Notes: a model not told the origin generated them from the letters alone. Shown: positions 1 to 12,520, counted from the stretch's first letter. The stretch: DNA of 64,000 bases from Antedon mediterranea (GCF_964355755.1 NC_092673.1:27719001-27783000), one strand, 5' to 3'. A program made the numbers and translations.

Positions 1-369
1 CATCATTACGGTAATTTGTTTCTGAAATACAAACACTCAAACTTCAATTAAATTTTTCTCGAAAAGCAACATTTTGTAATTACGTTGTTTTGCCTTGGAA
101 CGGCCGATGGATGATTCATTTCTTGTGATACAGTATGTATTTGTTGAGGGAGTCACGCGTGACTGTATTTCCATTAAATCCTTTGTTCGTGAATGTATTA
201 TTTTAGGCCTGTCTCTGATGTGTACTAATCCTACCACTGCTGGTGCATTTCATTCATTGCGCCTACCAACGTTTTTAATAGTTGGGTTGGGTGGTGGGCG
301 ACCGTATCAAAATGAAGGACGAGGATATACGTAACAGCCGCTGGACGTACAATAGTACAACTACAATGT

Positions 370-530
370 GTAAAACTCGTATAAATAATAAAACTCGTCC
401 TAAATAGTAAAACTCGTCCTAAATAGTAAAACTCGTTCCCAAATTATTAAACTTGTCCCCAAATTATAAAACTCGTTCTAAATAATATTAATAAAACTCG
501 TCCTAAATAATAAAACTCCTCCCACTACGC
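370..530. repeat. Short tandem repeat, about 20-bp unit
   Basis: Degenerate head-to-tail copies of a unit like AAAACTCGTCCTAAATAGT. At least six copies can be read, with units varying in length and sequence. There is no coding signal. It lies upstream of the first TRAF-like gene. Confidence 0.75.
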
Positions 531-1204
531 CACACAGCTGGCTTGCAGAAAATCCATAAATTTCCATAAATAAAAGAACGGAAAAAAGCTAACCTAAATC
601 ACATGTTTTAACATGTGACATCTAAATGCTCTATAATTGGTTGCCTGTTGCGGTACATAAGCATTAACAGTTGTTATACGTACCGCAACTGTCTGTACGT
701 ATAGCCAGTCCCAAAAATGAAATAGCCAACTTTGCGAGCAACATTGTCATTAGGCAGGTGGGGACGCCAAGGGCCCCCGGTTCTGAGTAATTTATAGGTA
801 CGTTTCAATCGATTTCTGAGCACATCAAAATTCCACCCCATTACACACTTTTTAGGCACTGCTGGTCCTTCTGATGCGCCACTTTCTATTTCATTTCAAC
901 AATTTAATGATTTTGCTGTTGAAAGGTGGGGGTGGGGGGACATGTCCCACGTCCTCCCATGTTCCCCCAGGATCTGCGCCGATGGTGGTGCCTACACGAT
1001 TTTCACAGCTACTGTGTACTGTATATTAATAGATAGCGCCATTTTGTACAATAAACAAGATTTCATGTCACTTGTGTTGTGACCTGCCAAGGCCCAAGTC
1101 TTTCATTTTGTACATAGTATATAATATTAATATGGTATATAATATAAGTAGTAAAAAACACTCTTTCTCTCTCCCCTGTGGGGGTGAATTTTGTGTGCAT
1201 CAAC

Positions 1205-1610
1205 AAATTTTGTATTTATAATTAGTGTAAATTATTACTAATGAAGATAAATAATTAATGTAAATGTTGTATTATAATCAGTGTACTTTGTTGTTAATTA
1301 AGATAATTTAAAATCAGTGTAAATTGTTGGTAAATTAGTTAAATGAATATTATAATAAAATATGATAATTTTGTATACAAATTTATTAAATTATAAATAC
1401 AAAAATTATTCAAATTTACATTAATATTTATCTTCATTAGCATTAAGCAATAAATTACACTAATTATAAATGTAAAATGTATGCTACATTAAATATCTAT
1501 TATCAGCAAATTACACTGATTTTAAATACAAAATCATTAAATTTACATTAATTATTTATTTTAACTAGCACAAAACTAAACTGATTATAAATACAAAATA
1601 ATTTCTATAA
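1205..1610. repeat. AT-rich foldback (inverted repeat)
   Basis: The left arm (about 1205-1350) and the right arm (about 1390-1600) are imperfect reverse complements. The block TTATAATTAGTGTAAATTA and the block ATGAAGATAAATAATTAATG both reappear on the other strand in the right arm. It is almost pure A and T. It may be a decayed MITE or an expanded AT-rich palindrome. No protein is encoded. Confidence 0.6.
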
Positions 1611-2033
1611 TAATATGTTGAGGGGTGATCTGTTTAGTTTACGTTTTATTTAGCTTTAAACAATACCAAAACAACCACACAATTTGGTCAAAAACAGAAA
1701 TTATTCATTAAAAAACCCCTGAAATCAGCTGTTATTGTTTGACATCGCGTATCGTTTAATGTGCTGCTAATTAAGATCAATATTTAATGTAATGTTTGCT
1801 ACAATACAAGATAAATATTAAATGTGATATGATATAATTTAATTGTTTTAGTCATTTTTTTTTATTTTATTCCATTTTATGTAAGATGCTGTTAGTCCTT
1901 ACACAGTTATAATAGGGAAAATCAGCATTGTGGTCATATGGTGTTGATTTCCATGACATCATGTGATGTTATGTTAATAATAGTAACTGTTAAAAGTGTT
2001 CTTGGTTTTTATCTACAGCATATTTTTTTTAAA

Positions 2034-4738
2034 ATGAACGGAAATAGTACTGGCGGTTACCCACGAGAACTCTTGAAGGATAAATCTGATTTGACGGAGC
2101 GCATAACATGTGGTGTCTGTGATCTCATCCTAAGGGATGTGGTCCAACATGAATGTGGACATCGTTTCTGCAGCTCTTGTGCTGAAGCATTACATAGGTA
2201 AAATCGGTTCTCGTTTAATTTGATGTTAATTACTGTACCAAGCAAAATAGTCTTTTTTATATTTTTGTCAAATTTTTATATAAAACCTACCATTTTTTTT
2301 AAATAGCAAACCTCAGCCACAGTTTTGTCCAAGGTGTCCACCAGATAGCCAAGAAGCTCCAATAAGAAATGTAAGTCTGAAAAAACTATTACGGTACTGT
2401 ATGTTCACGATAATGGCGGCCAAATATAACTGAGATTGGGTCTTCTCATATCTTTCTAATCTCTGAAATCACTTTTTGACACTTTTGTTTATTTAGATCT
2501 ATCCCGACTTTGCTGGACGGAAAGAAATTAGGTTATTGCGAGTAAAATGTGTGAATTCTGGATGTCCCTTTGATGGAACCCTTTCTGACTACTTAATAGT
2601 GAGTAATTGTATTTAATAATAAATTCCAGTAAATAATATTTATCTCTTAATAAAATACAATTTTGATATACAATTTGTCTAGCCATTTGTTGTTGTTAAC
2701 CTCTGTATGTTTTGATACAGTATACCAGAAAATTTAAAAAAAACTCATTCATTATTTTAAAAATGCGAGAATTACTTATTTTACATTTGTTTTCCTCCTA
2801 GCATCAAGATTCATGTCAGCATTCAAGGGTAGCTTGTGCAGCCTGTGACAAACACATGAAGCGTGTAGAGCTGGAGAATCACAGTTTGAAAGATTGTACA
2901 GAACGTACAATAACTTGCCGTTGGTGTAACAGAGAGTTGATTCATCGGAACATGAAAGTAAATAATGAGATATACAGTATATATATCATTTTATAAAGTG
3001 TAATAGACTTTCATTTTATCTCTACTATTCAACAACAAAAAATGAATGTTTACTTTTTTTTTACAGCAACACAACAGTGTGTGCCCTAAGTTGGAAATTC
3101 TTTGTGAAGTTTGCAAAAAATCAAAGTTGCCAAGAAATGAGGTTGGCTTTTACAGTTTTTCTCAATTTGTCATTAATTAATGTGGTTGAATTTTTTAAAA
3201 ATAATATGAAGATAATTTCTTATGCAGCACTGAAAATGTTTAGATGATTTATAACTAAATACTTTATTTTGCTAATAGAGTAATCTCAAATCAAACTTTT
3301 AAGTTTATTTAGTTGGATGATTAGTTTTTTTTGTGTTAATATTAAAAGATAAAGCTGCATCAAGACCCAGAAAATGGAGACTGCCCTCGGCGTAAAAGAT
3401 GTTGTAAATTTCGAAGGGTTGGCTGTGAGTTTACAGTAAGTATTAAGTTAGAGTTTTATATTATTATTACAATGATAACACTAACTATTTCATAAAATTA
3501 AAACGTTATTTAAAAAATAATCTATTGTTTTGATGAACTTTATTTTTAATATGTAGGCTCCACAGGAGCAGATGCCAGGACACTTGAAAAACAACCAACA
3601 AGAACACATGAATCTGTTACTGGATGACAACATCAATATGAGAACAGAACTGGAGTTTACGAAAAAGAAAATGGAAAAGTATGAATCCATGGAATTGGGG
3701 GAGAAAGGTGCCTCAGCCCTACACTTTGATAACCCAGAAGAAATAGTTAAGATGGTTGTGAAGAACTTAAAACAGAATGGTATTGTAATGGAAAATCATG
3801 AAATAGACTCCTTTAAATCACTTGACATAAATTCAGACAATGGGGGTGCTGGAGCAAGGAAAAAAGTTATGAATATAAACCAGAATGGGAGTTTGAAGGA
3901 AGTTGATGTAAAGAAAGTGACATCTTCAAAATCTTCAGAAATTAGAGAGTTGAAAACTATGGTCCAGAACAATAGTCAGAAGATTAAATCTGTGAAGGAA
4001 ACTCAGGCAATTTTGTTGAAGAAGAATGAAATATTTCATGATGCTCTGGATGTTCTTAACACTGAAATGGATAATGCTGGTCAGAGGACAGTAAACATCC
4101 TTAAAGAGGTAGAAAAGGTAAAGACATCAGTTGAAGAGACAACAAAAAATCTCAAAGCAGTTGATCAAGCAATGGCTGTAAAAAATGTGGTAATAACAGA
4201 ACAGTTCCTGCAGATCAAAAGTCTTGAGAATACATCATATAATGGAATACTTGTCTGGAAGATACCTAACATTAGTCAAAACAGAAGAGATGCCATCAGT
4301 GGAAAGCAGACATCAATTTATTCACCATATTTCTTTACAAGCCGTTATGGTTATCGTGTTTGTTGCAGGATTTACCTAAACGGTGATGGCATGGGAAAGG
4401 GAACCCACATCTCAATATTCTTTGTCATCATGAAAGGCGCAAATGATGCTCTTCTCCAGTGGCCATTTCGAAACAAAGTCAACTTTGTCTTGCTAGATCA
4501 GAACAATCGGGAACACATCATTGATGGATTTCGACCAGATGAAACCAGTAGCTCTTTTCGGAGACCAACCAGTGACATGAATATTGCATCTGGATGTCCG
4601 CTGTTCATCTCAATGTCTGAGCTTGAGGCTAGTCCTAATGCATACATCAAAGATGACACGATGTTTATCAAGGTCATTGTAGACATGTCTGATGTTCAAG
4701 GCCAGCATAGTCTTATTAAAAAAACCTTTAAAACTTGA
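2034..4738 (+). CDS. TRAF3-like RING/TRAF zinc finger/MATH adaptor, copy 1
   Basis: TNF receptor-associated factor, a cytoplasmic adaptor and probable E3 ubiquitin ligase in TNFR/Toll-type signalling to NF-kB and JNK. Seven exons: 2034-2197, 2307-2370, 2497-2598, 2802-2957, 3067-3141, 3349-3435 and 3557-4738. All junctions keep frame and give 609 residues. The C3HC4 RING is complete (C26, C29, C41, H43, C46, C49, C62, C65). Exons 3-6 (77-216) carry Cys/His-rich TRAF-type zinc fingers. Residues about 230-440 look like coiled coil. A MATH/TRAF-C domain (about 445-600) contains YLNGDGMGKGTH and WPFRNKV and resembles vertebrate TRAF3. The start was chosen by comparison with copy 2 (shared STGGYPRELL); an in-frame ATG at 1938 lies before a likely 5' UTR acceptor (CTACAG). 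TRAF2-like is the alternative assignment. Confidence 0.93.
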
Positions 4739-5500
4739 GGTATACTAAAGGTCATTTCAATGTGCACAGAAATGATTTTGTATAAAACGCTTCCTAAAAA
4801 AGAACATTTTAGATTGTAAGAGAATTCTGATTTTGAGAAAGTTTGCAGTATAGTTTGTTTAAAGGCACTATTTGTATCACAGTAAGTAGACAAACCTCAT
4901 TAAGTAATATGATTACAGTATATTTAATATAAGTATAATGTACTACTGTATGTAGTAGTGTACAGTATCATATATTCTGTACACTATAAATATATATGTC
5001 TAGAAATTTGATCATCTTCAGGCAAATTATTTTGGTCCTTAATACTACAGTATATACTACTATAACACTACTAATTATTGTCTAGTCTGGTTTCTAATGA
5101 TTGTATGAAAAGAAAATAAATTGCATGAATGGCATAGAAAGAATGGAAAAGCGAAAAGAAAACTACAGCTCCCATCAAACTCAAATACCTGGTTATTGAT
5201 GAGTTGAATGTGGAGAAATGATGGATTGTTATTTGATTTGATAGTGTATCAATTTTGTAAGGTTGAACTTGTTTACTTGCAGTAGTAAGAGAAAGAGTTT
5301 TGCTTATATCACAAATCTTGTGGAGAAATCCACAAGAAGTGTAAAAAAGCAAAATCTTATAAAATTTCATTACTAAAATAATGAAATATGTAGTACTGTT
5401 TGTATTACTTAAATATCTTCATTTTTCTTTCTAAAATGAATGTACAGTATACTGTAAAGTCATCTTGTGTGGATTCATTCGAACTTATTATGGTAAATAT

Positions 5501-5700
5501 CTGTCTTTATAGACTGTCCAACATAGTTCGCCTCACATACTTCTGTCTTTATAGACTGTCCAACATAGTTTGCCTCACATACTTCTGTCTTTATAGATTG
5601 TCCAACATAGTTCGCCTCACATACTTCTGTCTTTATAGATTGTCCAACATAGTTCGCCTCACATACTTCTGTCTTTATAGATTGTCCAACATAGTTGGTT
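5501..5700. repeat. 42-bp tandem repeat, about 5 copies
   Basis: Five copies of a 42-bp unit containing CTGTCTTTATAGACTGTCCA. Because 42 is divisible by three, one frame stays open and reads a 14-residue repeat (CLYRLSNIVRLTYF). Copies differ mainly by C/T changes. It is probably a minisatellite and not a gene: the open frame follows from the period, and there is no promoter or homology signal. Confidence 0.85.
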
Positions 5701-6001
5701 CGTCTGACATAATTGCTACACCATCTTATTACTACTTAAATATTTTTTACCTCTTTGACTTTAAGTACCGTGACGTGGTGAAGAGGCTTGCTTGCTGCCA
5801 TATTCATTACCAATAGGTTTTGGTTCAAGATGCACGCACATGTGTTTTTATTACATGTATAATTTTATAATCATTAATGGTTATGGCCTAACAAAAACTT
5901 AAAGCTCAGGTACAGGCATGAATTTTAAATATAATATTTGGTCAATTGTACATAAATCAAATATTTGTAACAGAAATCAAGACAAAAAAACATGAATTTC
6001 T

Positions 6002-6080
6002 CTTAATATGGTCAAATACAAAATTTGGCAATATTCTGCCATAAAAACCAGGAAGACCTTTTTTCAGTAGTTAGGTAGTT
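6002..6080. repeat. Dispersed repeat, inverted partner at 10858-10945
   Basis: About 80 bp (containing GGTCAAATACAAAATTTGGC) reappear in reverse orientation at 10858-10945 (GCCAAATTTTGTATTTGACC). The two copies flank the second TRAF-like gene on either side. Family unknown. Confidence 0.6.
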
Positions 6081-7279
6081 AACCTAATGTAATAACATGT
6101 CTGGTGACTCCCTAGAAGGTGAAAAAAGATGATGGATATACGGTGGATAATTTTTGCTATAGCATGAAAATAAAAATATAAAGTTGAATAAAAATATCAG
6201 AAATGTAAAATTCAAGTTATACTACCTATATTTAGTCATCGGATAACATTTTTTACCGCACCGTTTAGTTTTCATAGCTTTTTAAAATGCCTCTCTATTT
6301 ACAAAATTTGTGTACAAAAGAATAGAGATTTTACTGTGTAATTTGGACTATCCCCCCACTGATAAGAAAGTGCTTATTTTCAACAAGCTCGTGTAACACA
6401 AATAAAATCACAAAAATTATGAAACATAGAGGAAACTATAGATCGATAATTATTGGAATGTATAATCAATAGAATTTTTTTGCCCGCACCTGGCCTAGTA
6501 TTCCCAAAATAACTAGACTTGTTTTTCTTTCTAAATAGTTTTCAAAGGTTAAACAAACTACTAAAACTCATATTATAAGTAAATAAGTTGTGCTAAAAAT
6601 GTGTTAAAGTTTTTCATAATTAAAACGAGTGTTTAGAAAACCATATCTTTATTTTCTAGACGCCCAATTAAATATTTTAAAAAGACAATGTTAGAAAATT
6701 GGCATTATGTAAAGTGGTCAAAGAGGCATGAGACCAGACATTTGTAAATACTATGATGTTACATTTTATTAATTGTTTTATTAATACTGTATGTTGTCAT
6801 ATTTGGAATTTAGCAGAACAGTGACTATATTCAGAAAGCTTTTATTTGAAAATATATGTTTACGCCTACATTATTTAGTGTATAGCAGTAGTAGCCAATA
6901 TAGTGTAGGAAATTAAAAATTTCTTTTATTTGAGGATATGGTGTTATAAGATTAACAGATTGTTATGCTATAATTTTGTTAGAATTCTGGTGACTTTATT
7001 TTAAAGGTAATTTTAATTTTGTTTATGTAACAACATTTATCTTTTGTATATTCCATTTATTAAAAATGCGTAAATTCATTCTTTTCCTTATTCTGAGTCC
7101 TTGAGTATCATTAACTTGTGTTTCGTCTTCAGTCTTCAGTACTATAAGGTTTTTTATAAAACACACTTTAGTACATTTATTCAGTATACATGAAATTAAA
7201 AAAAATAAGTACAGTGTATATGGATAATGGTTACAATAAGACAGGCACCTACATTAAGTTGGTGTAAAATTCAGATACC

Positions 7280-7400
7280 ATAAAAACTCCAAAAGAAACC
7301 CATCTCGAAAAGAAGCCTCAGTCTGCGAAAGTAATCTTGAAAAGAAGTCCACCCAAAAGACCTAAAAAAAGAAGAAACCGAATGGCTTCTTTTGTGTTTG
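7280..7400. repeat. Dispersed repeat shared with the UCHL5 intron
   Basis: The text CCCATCTCGAAAAG...CCACCCAA...CCTAAA here recurs at 63125-63190 inside UCHL5 intron 5. A weaker related stretch (TTGGGTGGACTTCTT) is seen near 20166. It is an interspersed repeat of unknown class. Confidence 0.5.
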
Positions 7401-7595
7401 TTTCTTGCTGGTATGGATGTTGCTATCAAAAAACTTTGGTTAAAGTAGGGAACACGATAGAAGAAATACAGTACCGTACCACTTTCCGTTAATTATCGAG
7501 TTCCTCATTTATTCCATTACATTTACACATTTATACCTGTATCTTGTATTTTAGATCCTGAATGGAATTTACATTAAATTTTGTCGTTTTAGAAT

Positions 7596-9998
7596 ATGGA
7601 TAGTATTAGTACTGGCGGTTACCCTCGAGAACTCTTAAAGAATAAATCAGATTTAACCGAGCGCATAACATGTGGTGTCTGTGATCTCATCCTAAGGGAT
7701 GTCGTACAACATGAATGTGGACATCGTTTCTGCAGCTCTTGTGCTGAAGCATTACAAAAGTAAGTCGGGTCTAAAATAATATTATTTATCAGGCATAGTA
7801 GAAGACCTATCTATAAGATAGTGATTTTTTAGTGTTGAAAATTTATTTTGTTTGTTTTAACAGCAAACCTCAGCCACAGTTTTGTCCAAGGTGTCCACCA
7901 GACAGTCTAGAAGCTCCGATAAGAAATGTAAGTGTGTAAAAATAATGTAAGACAACAAACATAATTTCAAGTGAACTGTGGAAACCACACCACTATTCAG
8001 GGGACACCTATTGTACCCTAAATTAGTAGTATTATACATCTAAATATATTGGGTCTTGACTATCCTTGTTGCGTCACACCAATACCATTATTATGGTACA
8101 GATTGGTATCTTTTTTTTAAAATCACTGTTTGGGACTTATTTTATTTTATAGATCTATCCGGACTTTGCTGGACGGAAAGAAGTTCGGTTGTTGCGAGTA
8201 AGATGTGTGAATTCTGGATGTACTTTTGATGGAACCCTTTCGGACTACTTAAAAGTGAGTAATTGAATAATAAATTAAATATTTATCTTTTGTACAATTT
8301 TAAACACTAGTATTACTAATTTTACATTTGTTTTCCTCCTAGCATAAAGATTCATGTCAGCATTCAAGGGTAGCTTGTGCAGCCTGTGACAAACACATGA
8401 AACGTGTAGAGCTGGAGAATCACAGTTTGAAAGATTGTACAGAACGTACAATAACTTGCCGTTGGTGTAACAGAGAGTTGATGCATCGAAACATGAAAGT
8501 AAATTGAGATTAAAATTGTATATGATAAAATAATATGCTTTCATTTCGTCTTTACTCTTCAATCAATTTTTTATAAAAAATTTAATGTTTACTTTTTTAT
8601 TACAGCAACACAACAGTGTGTGCCCTAAGTTGGAAATTCTTTGTGACGTTTGCAAAAAATCAAAGTTGCCAAGAGATGAGGTTGGCTTTTACAGTTTTTC
8701 TCAATCTGACATTAATTAAGTAATGTGGTTGAATTTTTCTTAAATAATATCAACACAATTTCTTATGCAGCACTACTGAAAATGTTTAGATGATGTATAA
8801 TTTTAAAATACTTTATTTCGCTAATGGTGTAATCTCAAATCAATATTTCAGTTTATTTAGTTGGATGATTAGTTTTGTTGTTAATATTAAAAGATAATGC
8901 TGCATCAAGACCCAGAAAATGGAGACTGCCCTCGGCGTAAAAGATGTTGTAAATTTCGAAGGGTTGGCTGTGAGTTTACAGTAAGTATTAAGTTAGAGTT
9001 TTATATTATTATTACAATGATAACACTAACTATTTCATAAAATTAAAACGTTATTTAAAAAATAATCTATTGTTTTAATGAACTTTATTTTTAATGTGTA
9101 GGCTCCACAGGAGCAGATGCCAGGACACTTGAAAAACAACCAACAAGAACACATGAATCTGTTACTGGATGACAACATCAATATGAGAACAGAACTGGAG
9201 TTTACGAAAAAGAAATTGGAAAAGTATGAATCCATGGAATTGGGGGAGAAAGGTGCCTCAGCCCTACACATTGATAACCGAGAAGAAATAGTTAAGATGG
9301 TTGTGAAGAACTTAAAACAGAATGGTATTGTAATGGAAAAGTATGAAATAGACAGTGGTGGTGCTGGAGGAGACCTTCAAGAGGTAGAAAAGGTAAAGAC
9401 ATCAGTTGAAGAGACGACAAAACATCTCAAAGCAATTGATCAAGCAATGGCTGTAAAAAATGTGGTAATAACAGAACAGTTCCTGCAGATCAAAAGTCTT
9501 GAGAATACATCATATAATGGAATGCTTGTCTGGAAGATACCTAACATTAGTCAAAACAGAAGAGATGCCATCAGTGGAAAGCAGACATCAATTTATTCAC
9601 CATATTTCTTTACAAGCCGTTATGGTTATCGTGTTTGTTGCAGGATTTACCTAAATGGTGATGGCATGGGAGAGGGAACCCATATCTCAATATTCTTTGT
9701 CATCATGAAAGGTGCAAATGATGCTCTTCTCCAGTGGCCATTTCGAAACAAAATCCTCTTTGTCTTGCTAGACCAGAACAACCAGGAGCACATTATTGAT
9801 GGATTTCGACCAGATGAAACCAGTAGTTCTTTCCGACGACCAATTAGTGACATGAATATTGCAATAGGATGTCCGTTGTTCATCTCAATGTCTGAGCTTG
9901 AGGCTAGTCCTAATGCATACATCAAAGATGACACAATGTTTATCAAGGTCTATGTAGAGTGTCATGGAGGTGAAGGCGACGGAATTCCACATGAATAG
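7596..9998 (+). CDS. TRAF3-like adaptor, copy 2, shortened coiled coil
   Basis: Tandem paralogue of the preceding gene with the same seven-exon structure: 7596-7759, 7864-7927, 8153-8254, 8343-8498, 8606-8680, 8894-8980 and 9102-9998. It gives 514 residues. RING and zinc-finger cysteines are all kept. About 92 residues of the coiled coil are missing from the last exon (the frame passes from EIDS straight to GGAGGDLQEVEKVK), so the MATH domain sits at about 353-508. The C-terminus departs abruptly after MFIKV and ends YVECHGGEGDGIPHE, where copy 1 has the usual TRAF ending. There are no frameshifts and the introns are intact, so it looks functional, but with altered trimerisation length. The ATG lies three bases after a TTTTAG acceptor, implying a 5' UTR intron. 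Confidence 0.92.
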
Positions 9999-10019
9999 CG
10001 CAAAGGAAGAAATTTTACC

Positions 10020-10440
10020 TTTTTTAGTCGCGACTCTTCGATCGGTTATTTCGACAGTGGATATAAATTTTGGGAGGAAAATATAATGTTTTTATTTAGT
10101 CGCGTGCAAACACGACTCTATAGCTCACAATGTTGGTAAGTCGGTCGGTAAACACTAACTCATATTCATACTTTTTCGTTATTTTGACTGTGGATATTAA
10201 TACTTTGAGGCATATATATATGTTTTAAAAAATGTTTGACCATTTTCTATCATTTTTAGCAATTTTAGTTGGTCGGTCGGTCCGTCGGTCGGTAAACACT
10301 AACTCACGTTCATATTTTTTCGTTATTTTGACAGTGGATATTAATACTTAGAGGAGGCAAATATAAATGTTTTTAAACAAGTTTTAACATTTTTTGTCGC
10401 GTGCAAACGTGACTCACTATGTTCAAATTTGTGCACGCGA
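10020..10440. repeat. Degenerate tandem repeat, about 145-bp unit
   Basis: Blocks such as CGGTCGGTAAACACTAACTC followed by TTTTTCGTTATTTTGAC and GTGGATATTAATACTT occur at about 10142 and 10287. A third, poorer copy lies at 10036. GTCGCGTGCAAACRYGACTC also recurs. It begins just after the stop codon of TRAF-like copy 2, where copy 2 stops resembling copy 1. Confidence 0.65.
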
Positions 10441-10539
10441 CTGCAGCCGTGTATATGGCCTTGTTTTAAATCCACCTGAAATCAGTTTGCTATGTCTCAT
10501 GAGAGAGGCATGACTCATCTTTTCTCTTGACCTTACATT

Positions 10540-10785
10540 TAGTAGCGGTAGAATTGAAAATGGTAAATTGGATGAAAGTCCATCAACATTTTTATATGTT
10601 GCATTGTTTGTCTTTTTTGCTGTTCTTTCAAAGGACCTCATTGGAAACAAGTCCGTAGAGGATTTTATGAGTTATCCTTGGCATCCTTGTTTTATTTTGG
10701 TATTTTTATATTTGCTAATTTTAATTGTATGTCTGTAATATTTTATGTACTGATGCCGAAATAAATCAAATCAAATCAAATCAGG
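10540..10785 (+). mobile_element. Non-LTR retrotransposon 3' end (fragment)
   Basis: The sequence ends CTGATGCCGAAATAAATCAA followed by ATCAA repeats. This is the usual microsatellite-like tail of CR1/L2/RTE-type LINEs in invertebrates. No intact coding sequence remains upstream. The class is inferred from the tail only. Confidence 0.45.
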
Positions 10786-11181
10786 CTGCCCTCAGTATCA
10801 ACCCTCTGCGAGAGGAATCGTGCAGATTGATCTAAAATCCGATTTTAGCGTAGGCGACCTAAACTACCTAAAACTACTGAAAAAAAGTCTTCCTGAAATT
10901 TATAGCAGAATTTTGCCAAATTTTGTATTTGACCATTTTAAGGGAAATGTAGGTCTATGAATGGATGATTAGGTGGGAACACGACCGCTAGTTGATCATA
11001 CCCTGTACCGATTTGATCGTACGATTAATCGGGAAACCACCTCACGAAGTAATTTAAATGTTCTATATAGTCATAAAACGCATTATTAGTTATTACTGTA
11101 CTTATTATCAGAGAGAACAAGCAAGCCAAGTAACCTAAACAACAAGCTGCTATCCCTTCAAACTCAAGTATCTGGTTATTG

Positions 11182-11640
11182 AGACTAAGACTAAATGTTA
11201 TCTATTTAAGAGTTACTGTGTCAGCATGTGTACTGTTCAACCTTATGGTGTAGATATAATAAGAGCACTGCTGAGATCACTGAAAGTATGTTATAACAAT
11301 GCCTTACGTTTGCTGCTGAAGCAGCCTAGACATTGTAGTGCAAGCATGATGTTTGTCTTAAATGACGTCCCATCCTTTGATGAGTTCATTAGAAAATCTG
11401 TTTTTAGTTTTTAAAATCGTGTGAACGCAAGTAGTAATTCCTTGATCATGGCGATTTATCGCCACGTTCTTAATGTGTCAAGAATGCACATACAATGGAA
11501 TGCTTTGTTGCATTGACTTTATATATTTACATATCTTTGTTTTTGTTCTATGAGCTGTTAGATTTTTTTCTTCTCTCTTTTGCTATGGATATAATATTAT
11601 GTCACCATGATATTCTGAAATAAAAAGATAAATGAATGAA
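11182..11640 (+). mobile_element. 5'-truncated LINE inserted in a duplicated flank
   Basis: A reverse-transcriptase C-terminal fragment starts at about 11205 (FKSYCVSMCTVQPYG, then YNNALRLLLKQPRHCSAS and DVPSFDEFIRKSVFSF). It meets one in-frame stop at 11412 and then continues RVNASSNSLIMAIYRHVLN. This is the typical end of the RT domain in CR1/jockey-like LINEs. The 3' end is TGAAATAAAAAGATAAATGAATG. ATTGA occurs on both sides and probably is the target duplication, because the sequence before 11182 and after 11636 is continuous with the paralogous stretch at 5190-5215. A dead copy. Confidence 0.72.
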
Positions 11641-11775
11641 TTGATGAGTTGTGGGGAAAAGTAATTGGAATTTATAGTTACAGTTTTCTGGTGTCACAAA
11701 TCCTGCGGAGAACGAAATCCGCAAGAAGTGTAAAAAAGCAAAATTGTAATTAATTGCATTAGGCCTATTACTAAA
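11640..11775. repeat. Segment paralogous to 5200-5400 (duplicated 3' flank)
   Basis: TTGATGAGTTG... and the block CACAAATCCTGCGGAGA...AAGAAGTGTAAAAAAGCAAAA match the downstream flank of TRAF-like copy 1 (CACAAATCTTGTGGAGA...AAGAAGTGTAAAAAAGCAAAA at 5310-5355). The tandem duplication that made the two genes therefore included at least part of the 3' flank. Confidence 0.7.
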
Positions 11776-12158
11776 TATAATTTCTCGTATGAATAAAATG
11801 AATAAATAAATAAAATAAATATACGGGTTACTGGTATAAAACAATGCAACTCATCTGAACGTGACCGTAGACGACTAGAAAGAACGTATAATATTTTTCA
11901 ACTTGAACTCTCAAACCCAATGGACTTAATGTATCATTTAAATCATTTAGAATTGAGTATTGTACTTTTTGTCTATCTGATTGACATGAGTTATAATTAT
12001 GTAGGCCTAATGCCTTTTGTTTGTCAATGCTTTTGTCAATTTGTTATTTGCTTGTTCATTGTTACGCCGCATATAGCCCATAATAGACTCCTTTGTTTTC
12101 TAGTGTAGGCCTACCCTTTTTCTATGGTATTTGTCTTTTACCAATATTCTATCAGTAC

Positions 12159-12210
12159 CTGATGATGACCTATGTACTGGGTCGAAAGTACTAGTACAAT
12201 AAATATTTTA
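12159..12210 (+). other. Hammerhead-ribozyme-like core before a retroelement tail
   Basis: CTGATGA, a GACC/GGTC stem, then GAAA and a self-complementary GTACTAGTAC, followed by AATAAATATTTTATTTTG. The order CUGANGA - stem II - GAAA is the catalytic core layout of hammerhead ribozymes found at the ends of some retroelements (Penelope-like elements). The base after stem III is A where a canonical U16.1 is expected, so activity is doubtful. It could be just a LINE tail. Confidence 0.35.
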
Positions 12211-12483
12211 TTTTGATTCAGAAACAAGAACTTTGTCTGTTTTATGTTTATACATGATCCTGCCTATGCAGCACCTATTTCTTTTCCTGATATATTTGTA
12301 GGGCTATTGCTTTTGTATTTTTCTGTAATGTTTCGTCTGACCGAAATTGAATAAATCGAAATCAAAGGAGATGGTTGTTGTTTTACTATTATTATTATTA
12401 CTTTTTTGACGAAAGACACGTCGATGACAAACAATGCTGTGTAGGGAAGCGTAACCAACAGAAATAACATAGCACTTTCATTA

Positions 12484-12520
12484 TTATGGGCACATCACAT
12501 TTTTTTCAAAACAGTTTGAC
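12484..12520. mobile_element. Partial MITE, family A
   Basis: TATGGGCACATCACATTTTTT followed by a decayed AACAGTTTGA. This is the inner right part of the foldback element seen complete at 13710-13849. The rest is missing. Confidence 0.5.

Noticed and set aside
1938-2033. Upstream in-frame extension of TRAF copy 1 (MVLISMTSCDV...)
   Set aside because: A CTACAG acceptor lies between it and the ATG at 2034, and copy 2 has no counterpart, so it is probably intronic.
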